Source of the DNA: Pelagibacteraceae bacterium AG-410-N23
Lineage (GTDB): Bacteria > Pseudomonadota > Alphaproteobacteria > Pelagibacterales > Pelagibacteraceae
Assembly: GCA_003215055.1 (NCBI GenBank)
Contig: QCKW01000001.1
Coordinates: 62,001 to 126,000, forward strand
DNA: 64,000 nucleotides
Reading direction: 5' to 3'
The first letter of the stretch is position 1. Each line of letters begins with the position of its first letter. Shown piece by piece: positions 25,744 through 34,269 of this stretch. The notes below the pieces were generated by a model, which saw only the letters and a list, made by a program, of their open reading frames with translations, made no database searches and was not told the DNA's origin. The position numbers were made by a program, and so were the translations under genes.

Positions 25744-26490
25744 TTAGTTCTCTTTTGTTTTATCTATTTCAAATTTTTCTAATCCCTTTGATAAATTATT
25801 ATTTATTTCTTCATCGTTAAATGATTTTAATCTTTCTAATTCTTTTTGTTTAAGTTTTTGCTCTCTTAAGTTTTCTTGTTGTTCTCTAATTTTCTGTTCT
25901 CGGTCAAATTTTTCTTCCCATTCTTTTATTTTCATAAATTCTAACTCTTTTTGCTTTTCCTCTTCTTCCCTAATCTGTTTAAGTATTCTATCTTTTCTTC
26001 TTTTTTCTCTAAGTTCTTTATTTGTATATTCTTCCTCTCTGACTTTAAGATCAATATCTTTTCTATTTTGCTCTTCATCTCTTAACTTTAATTCTTTTTC
26101 TTTCTTTCTTAAATCATTCGTAACTTGAATTAAATTTTCATCTTTTTTAGCTAGTCTTTCGCTTTCAATTTTAAGAAGGTCTTCTTTATTTTTTAGCTCT
26201 TTTTCTTTTAATTTTAATTCTTCCTCTTTAACTCTTAATTTATTTTCTTCTTTTTTTAACTTGTCTTCCCATGTTTTAAGTTCTTTTTTTTCTTTAATTA
26301 TTTCATTATTTTCTTGAAGTTTTTTTAATTTAATTTCCTTAATTTTATTAATTTCCTGTCTTTTTTTAAAGTTTGAGTAAGCACTACTTAAAGACCTAGT
26401 TGTGATAGTTGCTAATTTAGCTAGTCCATTTTCGTTAGACTTGCCTTTTCTTTGACTATTTTTTTTTCTCGTATTTTTTTTTAAGCTCAT
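25744..26490 (-). CDS. Lys/Glu-rich coiled-coil hypothetical protein
   Basis: 248 aa, nearly uninterrupted charged heptad-like helix (KLKKEENKLRVKEEELKLKEKELKNKEDLLKIE...). Confidence 0.65.
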   Translation of the reverse strand: MSLKKNTRKKNSQRKGKSNENGLAKLATITTRSLSSAYSNFKKRQEINKIKEIKLKKLQENNEIIKEKKELKTWEDKLKKEENKLRVKEEELKLKEKELKNKEDLLKIESERLAKKDENLIQVTNDLRKKEKELKLRDEEQNRKDIDLKVREEEYTNKELREKRRKDRILKQIREEEEKQKELEFMKIKEWEEKFDREQKIREQQENLREQKLKQKELERLKSFNDEEINNNLSKGLEKFEIDKTKEN

Positions 26491-26655
26491 TTTTATAATT
26501 ATATTTGAACAAAGAAATCGAAATATTTCAAGGATTACTGGTAAAAAATTTTTTTTTACTGTTTATTTTGAGTTTCAACCTACAAGTGATTATTAAATAT
26601 TTATTATGAAAAAATTCTTTTTGCTATAAACAATTCTAGACATTATTAAACTTAA

Positions 26656-27288
26656 GTGAAAAAATTTAAAAAATTAATAATTGCCTGCGACGGAGAGTCA
26701 GCAAGTGGAAAAAGCACAGCGGCTAGGCTTATTTCAAAAAAATACAAATTATTACTAATAAATTCTGGTCTGTTATACAGATATAGCAGCAAACTAATCA
26801 TAAAATATAAGCCAAAAAATATTATCTCATTTTTAAATAAAAAATTTAAGAATGTTAGTTATAAGAAAATTGCAAATCAGAACCTACATTCAGAAAAAAT
26901 AAGTAATCATGTAGCTATTTTGGCAAAAAACAAACAAGTAAGAAAAATAGTCAATAATTTTCAAAAAAAAATTATTAAAAATAATAAGATGATTTGTGTT
27001 GAAGGAAGAGATATTGCAAGCAAAATTCTGTCAAAAAATCCAAAATATGATTTAGCATTTTACTTTAAATGTAACATTAATGTAGCTAGCTACAGACGAT
27101 GGCTTGATTTGAGGAAACAAGTTTCATTAAAAGAGATAAAAAAATCTTTAAAGAAAAGAACTTTAATGGATAAAAAAAGAAAACATAGCCCACTTATTAA
27201 AGTTAAAGATGCAATTTTAATAAGAACTGATTTGTTATCAAAAAAACAAGTATTGTCAAAAATGACTAGATATATAGAAAATATTTAG
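26656..27288 (+). CDS. Divergent cytidylate-kinase-like P-loop kinase
   Basis: ACDGESASGKSTAARLISKKY...INSGLLYRY...CVEGRDIASKILSKNPKYDLAFYFKC; GTG start. Confidence 0.75.
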   Translation: MKKFKKLIIACDGESASGKSTAARLISKKYKLLLINSGLLYRYSSKLIIKYKPKNIISFLNKKFKNVSYKKIANQNLHSEKISNHVAILAKNKQVRKIVNNFQKKIIKNNKMICVEGRDIASKILSKNPKYDLAFYFKCNINVASYRRWLDLRKQVSLKEIKKSLKKRTLMDKKRKHSPLIKVKDAILIRTDLLSKKQVLSKMTRYIENI

Positions 27289-27289
27289 A

Positions 27290-28573
27290 TTATTTATTTT
27301 CTTCCTTAACAGGTTCTTCTATTGGTTCAGTTGTTGGGTTTAATTCAATTCCTGCAGGAGTAATAGTTTGTGGCATAGCAACGAACTGAGAATCTGGATT
27401 ATCAACTGTTTGTCTTACTCTCATTCTATAGATTCCAAAAACTCCAATAATTGAATGAAAGAAAAATAAAAAGATAAAAAAACCATTTGAGCCAACAACA
27501 TCCATAAAGATTGAACATAAAAATGGACCACTCATTGCTCCTAAACCAAATACAAATTGTAGTCCTGCACCTGCAGCAACAAATTTTTCTTTAGGTATAT
27601 AATCATTGGTATGAGCTAGAATTAATGAAAACATAGGCAAACTACAAAAAGAAAAGAGTATTAAAAAAATATAAAACCATGTTTTACTAGTTGCAAGACC
27701 CTCTGGTAAATACATTTGTCTCGAGACCAAAATTGATAAAATTGCAAAAATTGCTGCACCAAAAGTTGAAAAAACTATAACCTTTCTTCTATCATACAAG
27801 TCAGAAATTTTTCCAACTGGAAACTGAGAAATAGCTCCTGAAATTGCCAGTAGAAATGTAACAATTGAAATTTCTAGAATTGTAAAATTCATCGAAGTCG
27901 CATAAACAGCTAGCAATGTAAAAAGAGCTGATTGAATTGTTCCGTAAAATAATGAACTAACCATTCCAAAAGGTGAAGCCTCATAAAGATTTTTTAAACT
28001 CATTGCCTTTATTTTTTTAAAGGTTGGTGGTTTCTTTTTTGTTAATAAAATAGGTATAAGTGCAGCTGATGTAATTACTGAAACTAATATAAATGGTTGA
28101 AAATTTTTTGGACTACTAAAATTTAGTAAGAACATTCCAACACCCATTGCACCATAGAGAATAACCATATAAACTGATAAAACGCTTCCTCTATTTTTAT
28201 TACTTGACCTATCATTGAGCCAACTTTCAGCAACGGTATAAATACAAACCATACTTACTCCTGTTAAAACTCTTAATAAAAACCAGACAAAAGGATTTAT
28301 GATTATTGAATGAACTAAAATTACCAAAGATGCTAAAGATGCAAAAGCTGCAAAAACTCTAATATGTCCAACCCTTGAAATAATATTTGGAATAGTAGCA
28401 GCACCGATGAAATAACCAACGAAATAGCCTGACATCATAAAGCCAGTAGCAGTCAGACTAAATTCTTCTTGAACAGCTCGCACTCCTAGCAGTGATCCTT
28501 GAAAGCCATAAGCCATCATAATGAATCCCATGCCTAAAAATAATGCCCAGGAATTTTTTAAAACTTTATTCAT
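27290..28573 (-). CDS. MFS transporter
   Basis: 427 aa, 12 TM pattern, GMVSSLFYGTIQSALFTLLAVYATSMNFTILEISIVTFLLAISGAISQFPVGKISDLYDRRKVI. Confidence 0.88.
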   Translation of the reverse strand: MNKVLKNSWALFLGMGFIMMAYGFQGSLLGVRAVQEEFSLTATGFMMSGYFVGYFIGAATIPNIISRVGHIRVFAAFASLASLVILVHSIIINPFVWFLLRVLTGVSMVCIYTVAESWLNDRSSNKNRGSVLSVYMVILYGAMGVGMFLLNFSSPKNFQPFILVSVITSAALIPILLTKKKPPTFKKIKAMSLKNLYEASPFGMVSSLFYGTIQSALFTLLAVYATSMNFTILEISIVTFLLAISGAISQFPVGKISDLYDRRKVIVFSTFGAAIFAILSILVSRQMYLPEGLATSKTWFYIFLILFSFCSLPMFSLILAHTNDYIPKEKFVAAGAGLQFVFGLGAMSGPFLCSIFMDVVGSNGFFIFLFFFHSIIGVFGIYRMRVRQTVDNPDSQFVAMPQTITPAGIELNPTTEPIEEPVKEENK

Positions 28574-28631
28574 AAAATTTTTCGTAAGTATTCGCGATGT
28601 ATTATTAAATCAAGTCTTAATTGTGACGAGC

Positions 28632-29510
28632 TTAAGAATTTTTAAGCTTCAAAAATGAGTGAATAGCTATAGTAGCTATTATAATCACTCCACCTAAAAG
28701 AGTTTCAATACTTGGTTGTTCTTTTATTATTAACCAAACCCAGATAGGACCTATTATGGTTTCAAGCAGAAAAAATAAGTTAACTTCTGCAGCAGGAATA
28801 AATCTTGGAGCTATTGTTACTAGGACAAAAGGTATTGCAACACAAAGAATACACATTGCTGGTATAATTATAAGGTCATTGTCAATTAGCGTAAAACTTT
28901 CAATAAAAAATAAAGCAAAAGCAGCTACAAATAATTTTCCAACAACAGCAGCTGGAACCAAGTTTTTTGTTTTTGCAGATCTAATTGTTACAGCTCCTAT
29001 TGCCAAACCTAATGCTGTAACAAACCCTAAAATATCTCCATAAAAATTTCCTACTTTTAAAGAGTCAAAGAAAATATAGATTATGGCAAAAAAAGTAACA
29101 ATTATTGAAATCCATGTCTTTTTATCTGGGAGCTCTTTTAAAAAAATTGAACTAAGGATTGCTGATAACATAGGTGCGGTAGCAATCATTACAAGAGTAT
29201 TCGCCACATTTGTATTTTGAATTGAAACCACAAAAGTAATATTCGTTAAACTAAATGTTCCAACATAAATTAGCCCATGATATCCACTAGTAAAAAGAGT
29301 TTTAAAAAAATTTAATTTATAAATCAAAAGCATTCCTATAAACACAGTCAAAAAAGGGATTATTCCTCGGTAAAAAACTAATCCCCAAGTGTCAACATTA
29401 GAAAGTCTTATAAATAAGGAGTCAGGTGTTATAAACATTACAGCCACAAAAGCCATTAAAGAACCTTTTTGTTGATCAGTAAAATTTTTCACGCTTTTAA
29501 TTCTTTCCAA
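28632..29510 (-). CDS. DMT superfamily (EamA) transporter
   Basis: 292 aa, ten TM segments, EamA repeats. Confidence 0.88.
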   Translation of the reverse strand: MERIKSVKNFTDQQKGSLMAFVAVMFITPDSLFIRLSNVDTWGLVFYRGIIPFLTVFIGMLLIYKLNFFKTLFTSGYHGLIYVGTFSLTNITFVVSIQNTNVANTLVMIATAPMLSAILSSIFLKELPDKKTWISIIVTFFAIIYIFFDSLKVGNFYGDILGFVTALGLAIGAVTIRSAKTKNLVPAAVVGKLFVAAFALFFIESFTLIDNDLIIIPAMCILCVAIPFVLVTIAPRFIPAAEVNLFFLLETIIGPIWVWLIIKEQPSIETLLGGVIIIATIAIHSFLKLKNS

Positions 29511-30424
29511 AAAGTTTTTGCAAGATTAATATTTGTGAGATCATATAAAGTTTTTAATCCAGTTGGAGATGTTACATTGATATCGCCATTAAGTTTTTGA
29601 TCAATAAAATCTATTCCAGCAAAAAAAATATTTTCTTTTTTTAAATCTTTTGCAAGAATTTTTGATATTTTTTTTTCAGTAGTTGTTAGTGTTGTCTTTA
29701 TGGCCTTACCACCCTTGCTTAGGTTACTTAAGAAAGAGCCTCTTTTTGGAATTCTTGAAATTGCACCAACTATTTTCCCATTTATGATAAAAACTCTTTT
29801 ATCTCCCTTGTTTATTTTAGGTAAAAATTTTTGACACATAATATAATTATGTTTTTTAACAAATTTTTTGATTAAATATAAATTTAGCTTTGATGATAAA
29901 TGAATGTCATTTCCACCATAACTATGTATTGGTTTTAATATAACTTTTTTGTGAGTTTTTATAAATTTTTTTATTTCATCTAAATTTTGGGTAAAAATAG
30001 TAGGTGGCATAAATTTCTGATATTTAGATGAGAAAAGCTTTTCAGAAATATTTCTTATAGATGTTGGGTTGTTTATAATTTTTAATTTATTTTTAATAAT
30101 ATCTAAAATGTAGCAGGTGGTGATATATTCAAGATTAAATGGTGGGTCTTGTCTAATTAATAAAAATTTACAATTAGTTAAATCTATCTTTGTTTTTTTT
30201 AAAATCTTGAAAAATTTTTTTTTATTATAATCAAATTTGATGAAAAAACCTGAAGCAATAACTTTAAAATTAATTATTGATAAATTCTTTGGCTCATAAT
30301 AAAAAATTTTATATTTTTTTTTCTGAATTTCGTTAGCTAAAAAAATACTTGTATCAGTTAAAGGATTTAGAGTAGAGGGATGGTCACCTTGAATTGCAAT
30401 AATTTTATTTATCATAGAGTTCAT
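29489..30424 (-). CDS. gshB: Glutathione synthetase (ATP-grasp)
   Basis: LLIRQDPPFNLEYITTCYILD...ILKPIHSYGGNDIHL...GDKRVFIINGKIVGAISRIPKRGSFLSNLSKGGKA...FAGIDFID...NVTSPTGL. Confidence 0.9.
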   Translation of the reverse strand: MNSMINKIIAIQGDHPSTLNPLTDTSIFLANEIQKKKYKIFYYEPKNLSIINFKVIASGFFIKFDYNKKKFFKILKKTKIDLTNCKFLLIRQDPPFNLEYITTCYILDIIKNKLKIINNPTSIRNISEKLFSSKYQKFMPPTIFTQNLDEIKKFIKTHKKVILKPIHSYGGNDIHLSSKLNLYLIKKFVKKHNYIMCQKFLPKINKGDKRVFIINGKIVGAISRIPKRGSFLSNLSKGGKAIKTTLTTTEKKISKILAKDLKKENIFFAGIDFIDQKLNGDINVTSPTGLKTLYDLTNINLAKTFWKELKA

Positions 30425-31703
30425 TCAAATCTTCATTTTTTGAAAATTTTCTTATCATATGATCTGCATTTGTTACCTTGTTGTTAATTATATTTTGTAA
30501 ATGATTTAAAAATAAAGTTTCATTTTTTTTACTCTTATTAAGAATATCTCTTCGTTCTAAGCCTTTTCTTGATAAATCGAGTAAAGTTGATGCCCAATAC
30601 AGAAGATCTTTTCCCATAAGCTGAGTATTGAAACCTTTTTCAGGAGCTTCAAGGTATGCATTAATTATTTTATCTTTATCCCAGTTAGAAATTAAATCAT
30701 GAACTTCTTCTAAATTTCCATACAATATGCCAACATTAAAAGCAGGTCCAGCACACAAACAATCCCAACCACACGTATCCATTGATCTAAGTTCAATATA
30801 TTTTTTCAATCTATTTTCAGTAAAAATAGTACTTAAATGTGTAGATAAATCTTTTTCAGTCGGTAAACGATTATTAATCTCATCAATTTTTCCATTCATA
30901 AAGTCAAGAAATTTGTAATTTTGTCCTGAGATATAATTTTCTTTTTCTTGAATAAATAAGATAGGAAAACTCATTATGAATTCTGCATATTTTTCAAAAT
31001 TAAAATCCTCAAAGAATATTTTAGGTAATCCACCTCGAGACGTATTTTGCCATACTTTAGATCTATATGATAAATAATTACTTTTCTTTTTTTCGACTAT
31101 TGAAGAGTTAGCAAATAAAGCAATCGAAATAGGTACTATTGAGTTAACAACTTTAAATTTTTTTATAAAATCTTTTTCTGAATCATAGTCAATATTTAAT
31201 TGTGTTCCACAAGTTCGATACATCATATCAAGACTTAATTCACCTCCTAAAGGCATATCTTTAGTCATTAGTTTGTATCTTTGCTTGGGATTATTTGGAA
31301 TTTCATTAAGTTTTGATATTGGGTCAAAACCTGAGCTCACAATACTTAAATTCAATTTTTTTGTTACTTGTTTAAGTTCAAACAAATAATCTTGAGATTC
31401 AGCACAAGCCTCATGAATATTACTTAGTTTTTCTCCAGACAGCTCTATTTGATTACCAGGTTCGAGAGTAATATTTTTTCCACCCTTGTTAAGTCCAATC
31501 ATATTATTTTTTTCTAAAATTGGATTCCAGCCAAATTCTAATAAAGCTGAAAACATTTCTTTTATTTTTAAATAATCAATCCGTTTATTATTATTGTTAT
31601 TAAATAAAAATTTTTCATGCTCTATACCAATTTTAAAATTTTTTTTATCTTTGATGCCTGACTTAAAATATTTAATAATTTTTTCTTTAGTATTAATCAT
31701 CAT
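30405..31703 (-). CDS. gshA: Glutamate--cysteine ligase (GCS2/plant-type)
   Basis: FKIGIEHEKFLF...NITLEPGNQIELSGE...MYRTCGTQLNIDYDSE...YIELRSMDTCGWDCLCAGPAFNVGILYG. Confidence 0.92.
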   Translation of the reverse strand: MMINTKEKIIKYFKSGIKDKKNFKIGIEHEKFLFNNNNNKRIDYLKIKEMFSALLEFGWNPILEKNNMIGLNKGGKNITLEPGNQIELSGEKLSNIHEACAESQDYLFELKQVTKKLNLSIVSSGFDPISKLNEIPNNPKQRYKLMTKDMPLGGELSLDMMYRTCGTQLNIDYDSEKDFIKKFKVVNSIVPISIALFANSSIVEKKKSNYLSYRSKVWQNTSRGGLPKIFFEDFNFEKYAEFIMSFPILFIQEKENYISGQNYKFLDFMNGKIDEINNRLPTEKDLSTHLSTIFTENRLKKYIELRSMDTCGWDCLCAGPAFNVGILYGNLEEVHDLISNWDKDKIINAYLEAPEKGFNTQLMGKDLLYWASTLLDLSRKGLERRDILNKSKKNETLFLNHLQNIINNKVTNADHMIRKFSKNEDLNELYDK

Positions 31704-31730
31704 TTCTTAAATATTACTCTATTTTTTTAT

Positions 31731-32288
31731 TTAAAGTAGTGAATATGGTTTTCTGGAGAATATTCTTTTAACCATTGGAGCAAATTCTTTTAAAGACATG
31801 CTTTTGTAATTAGGATCAAACGAGGCTTGATCCCATTTTTCACAAAAATTAACAGCATCGTTGAAATATTCATGATCTTTATATTTATCTCTTTGATTCT
31901 TATTTTTTCCTAAATGGTGTGCATAATAATACATTTGGAACTCACCGTGCTTTTCAATTATCCAGTGAGTTTTTTTACTTACATAAGGCTTGAGAACAGC
32001 AGCAGCATACTCAGCATGATTTAGCGGAGCTAATTCGTCTCCAATGTCATGTAATAATGCAGCAACAACCATCTCTTCATTTGCTTTGTCATTAAAAGCC
32101 CTGGTGGCAGTTTGAAGTGAGTGTTCTAGCCTTGTTATTTTGTAGCCTTCTAAAGTTGAGTTCAAACCTTTCATAAAATTCAAAATTCTATCAGCTGTTC
32201 CATTAATATAATCTTGCTCATATTTATCCAACAAAAGATATTCATCTTTTGTGCCAGATTTCATTTCAGTAAAGTTTACAGTTTTCAT
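31731..32288 (-). CDS. HD-domain protein resembling PhnZ/mixed-valence diiron oxygenase-type HD proteins
   Basis: TRLEHSLQTATRAF...MVVAALLHDIGDELAPLNHAEYAAAVLKPYVSKKTHWIIEKHGEFQMYYYAHHLG...EKWDQASFDP. Confidence 0.75.
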   Translation of the reverse strand: MKTVNFTEMKSGTKDEYLLLDKYEQDYINGTADRILNFMKGLNSTLEGYKITRLEHSLQTATRAFNDKANEEMVVAALLHDIGDELAPLNHAEYAAAVLKPYVSKKTHWIIEKHGEFQMYYYAHHLGKNKNQRDKYKDHEYFNDAVNFCEKWDQASFDPNYKSMSLKEFAPMVKRIFSRKPYSLL

Positions 32289-33770
32289 TTAATTATTAGA
32301 ACCTGTGCTTAATAATGACAATTGAGTAATCTTATTGTCACCAAGCTCGTCTATTGGTTTAACAGGATAATCTCCAGTAAAGTAATGATCGGTTAATTGA
32401 GGATAGCTTTCATTTCTTTTATCAAAACCTATTGCTCTGTACATACCATCAAGAGATAAAAATTTTAAAGATTTAGCACCAATATAATCACAAATTTCTT
32501 TATTAGTTTTATTTGCTGCAAGCAATTCTTTCTTTGTTGGGGTGTCTACACCATAGAAATCAGGATAACGAATTTCAGGACATGCTATTCTAACATGAAC
32601 CTCTTTCGCTCCCGCATCGTAAAGCATTTTTACAATCTTATGAGATGTAGTTCCTCTTACCAAAGAGTCATCTATCAAAATTATCTTTTTATCTTTTATT
32701 GCTGACTGATTAGCATTTAATTTTAATTTTACACCTAAGCTTCTAATTTTTTGACTTGGCTCAATGAAAGTTCTACCCACATAATGATTCCTTACTAATC
32801 CTAACTCAAAATCCATTTTAAGATACTGCGCAAATCCTAAAGCAGCAGCATTTCCAGAGTCGGGCACAGGAACAACAATATTTGCGTCTATATCATTTTC
32901 TTTTGCAAGTTCTCCACCAAGACTTTTTCGGTGTTCATAAGCAGTTTTACCATCAAGAATGCTATCTGGTCTTGCAAAGTATATATACTCAAAAACACAA
33001 GGCCTAACTTTTTTTATTGGAAAAGGCTTTATACTTTTTAATTCGTCGTTTTCGATGAAAACAATTTCACCATTTTCTACCTCTCTTATAAATTTTGCAC
33101 CAATTATATCAAGTGCACATGTTTCTGAAGCTAGAACATAGCTATTTTTCAATTTTCCAATTACTAAAGGTCTGATACCAAAAGGATCTCTAACACCAAT
33201 CAAAGAATTTTGTGTCAACATTACTAAAGCATATCCACCCTGAATTTGAAATATAGCATCAACAATTTTATCTATAGTTTTTACTCTTCTTGATTTTGCA
33301 ATTAACTGAACAATAGTTTCTGTATCAGATGTGGTATAAAAAATTGCTCCATCTTCAACTAATTTTTTTCTTAAAGAAATTGAGTTTGTTAGATTTCCAT
33401 TATGAGCAACACCTATTCCTCCTGCGTTAGTATCAGCAAAAAATGGTTGGATATTTCTTAAGGTGTTTTCACCTGTTGTGCTGTAACGATTATGTCCAAT
33501 AGCATAATTTCCTCTAAGTTTTTTCAGAATTTTTTCTTTATTAAAATTATCTCCAACTAATCCAAATCTTTTTTCTGAAAAATATTGTTCTCCATTAAAC
33601 GTGACTATCCCACAACCTTCTTGTCCACGATGTTGAAGAGCATGAAGTCCTAAAGCAGTTAATGCTGAAGCATCTTTGGCATTACTAATACCAAATACCC
33701 CACATTCTTCTTTTAATTTAGGATTAAAGCTCCTCAATCTTTTCTTTAGAGTCTTGATATGTTTTTTCAT
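32289..33770 (-). CDS. purF: Amidophosphoribosyltransferase
   Basis: EECGVFGI...ALQHRGQEGCGIV...GHNRYSTTGE...IDDSLVRGTTSHKIVKMLYDAGAKEVHVRI; start uncertain (may begin nearer KLKEECGVFG). Confidence 0.96.
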   Translation of the reverse strand: MKKHIKTLKKRLRSFNPKLKEECGVFGISNAKDASALTALGLHALQHRGQEGCGIVTFNGEQYFSEKRFGLVGDNFNKEKILKKLRGNYAIGHNRYSTTGENTLRNIQPFFADTNAGGIGVAHNGNLTNSISLRKKLVEDGAIFYTTSDTETIVQLIAKSRRVKTIDKIVDAIFQIQGGYALVMLTQNSLIGVRDPFGIRPLVIGKLKNSYVLASETCALDIIGAKFIREVENGEIVFIENDELKSIKPFPIKKVRPCVFEYIYFARPDSILDGKTAYEHRKSLGGELAKENDIDANIVVPVPDSGNAAALGFAQYLKMDFELGLVRNHYVGRTFIEPSQKIRSLGVKLKLNANQSAIKDKKIILIDDSLVRGTTSHKIVKMLYDAGAKEVHVRIACPEIRYPDFYGVDTPTKKELLAANKTNKEICDYIGAKSLKFLSLDGMYRAIGFDKRNESYPQLTDHYFTGDYPVKPIDELGDNKITQLSLLSTGSNN

Positions 33771-34269
33771 TAGGAAATTCTTTCAATAAATAATTACTAC
33801 CTTTTTCTATATATGGAAAGATGTATGATTTGTCTAAATTTATCGGCCATTTGTCGTAGTTATACACTATGTGTACACCTGAAAATATACATACAAAGAT
33901 GATATAAGCTCTTATAAATCCAAAAAAGAATCCAAATATGGTATCTAAACTTCCAATACCTGTATATCTTATAGCCTTACTGATCCCTCTGTTGATCATC
34001 AACACTAAGAAAATTACGATAATAAATATTGTGATTCCCAGTCCTACATCTAACACATACTCATTATCTATAATATCTTTTAGATAAGGCTTTACTCTTG
34101 GAAAAATTAATAATGTTATAATGTATGCAAGTAACCATTTGGCCATTGACAAAATACTTAAAACGAAACCTTTTTTGTAACATTTAATCAAAGAAAGAAT
34201 TGTTATAAATAAATAAAGAAGATCTAATATTGAGGTTTTATCATAAAACTCAATTACAATATCTAACAT
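33724..34269 (-). CDS. cvpA: CvpA family membrane protein
   Basis: Four-TM protein directly upstream of purF; GLGITIFIIVIFLVLMINRGISKAIRYTGIGSLDTIFGFFFGFIRAYIIFVCIF. Confidence 0.88.
   Translation of the reverse strand: MLDIVIEFYDKTSILDLLYLFITILSLIKCYKKGFVLSILSMAKWLLAYIITLLIFPRVKPYLKDIIDNEYVLDVGLGITIFIIVIFLVLMINRGISKAIRYTGIGSLDTIFGFFFGFIRAYIIFVCIFSGVHIVYNYDKWPINLDKSYIFPYIEKGSNYLLKEFPNEKTYQDSKEKIEEL

Noticed and set aside
25744-26490. Possible tandem DNA repeat in the Lys/Glu-rich gene
   Set aside because: Periodicity is at the amino-acid composition level; no exact DNA repeat unit is visible.
28756-29043. 95-aa antisense ORF inside the DMT transporter gene (and 30727..30918, 32959..33141, 34565..34750, 35448..35711, 38246..38494, 40241..40453, 40457..40684, 42025..42276, 43509..43730)
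   Set aside because: Shadow ORFs opposite confident CDSs; AT-rich background readily gives such frames.
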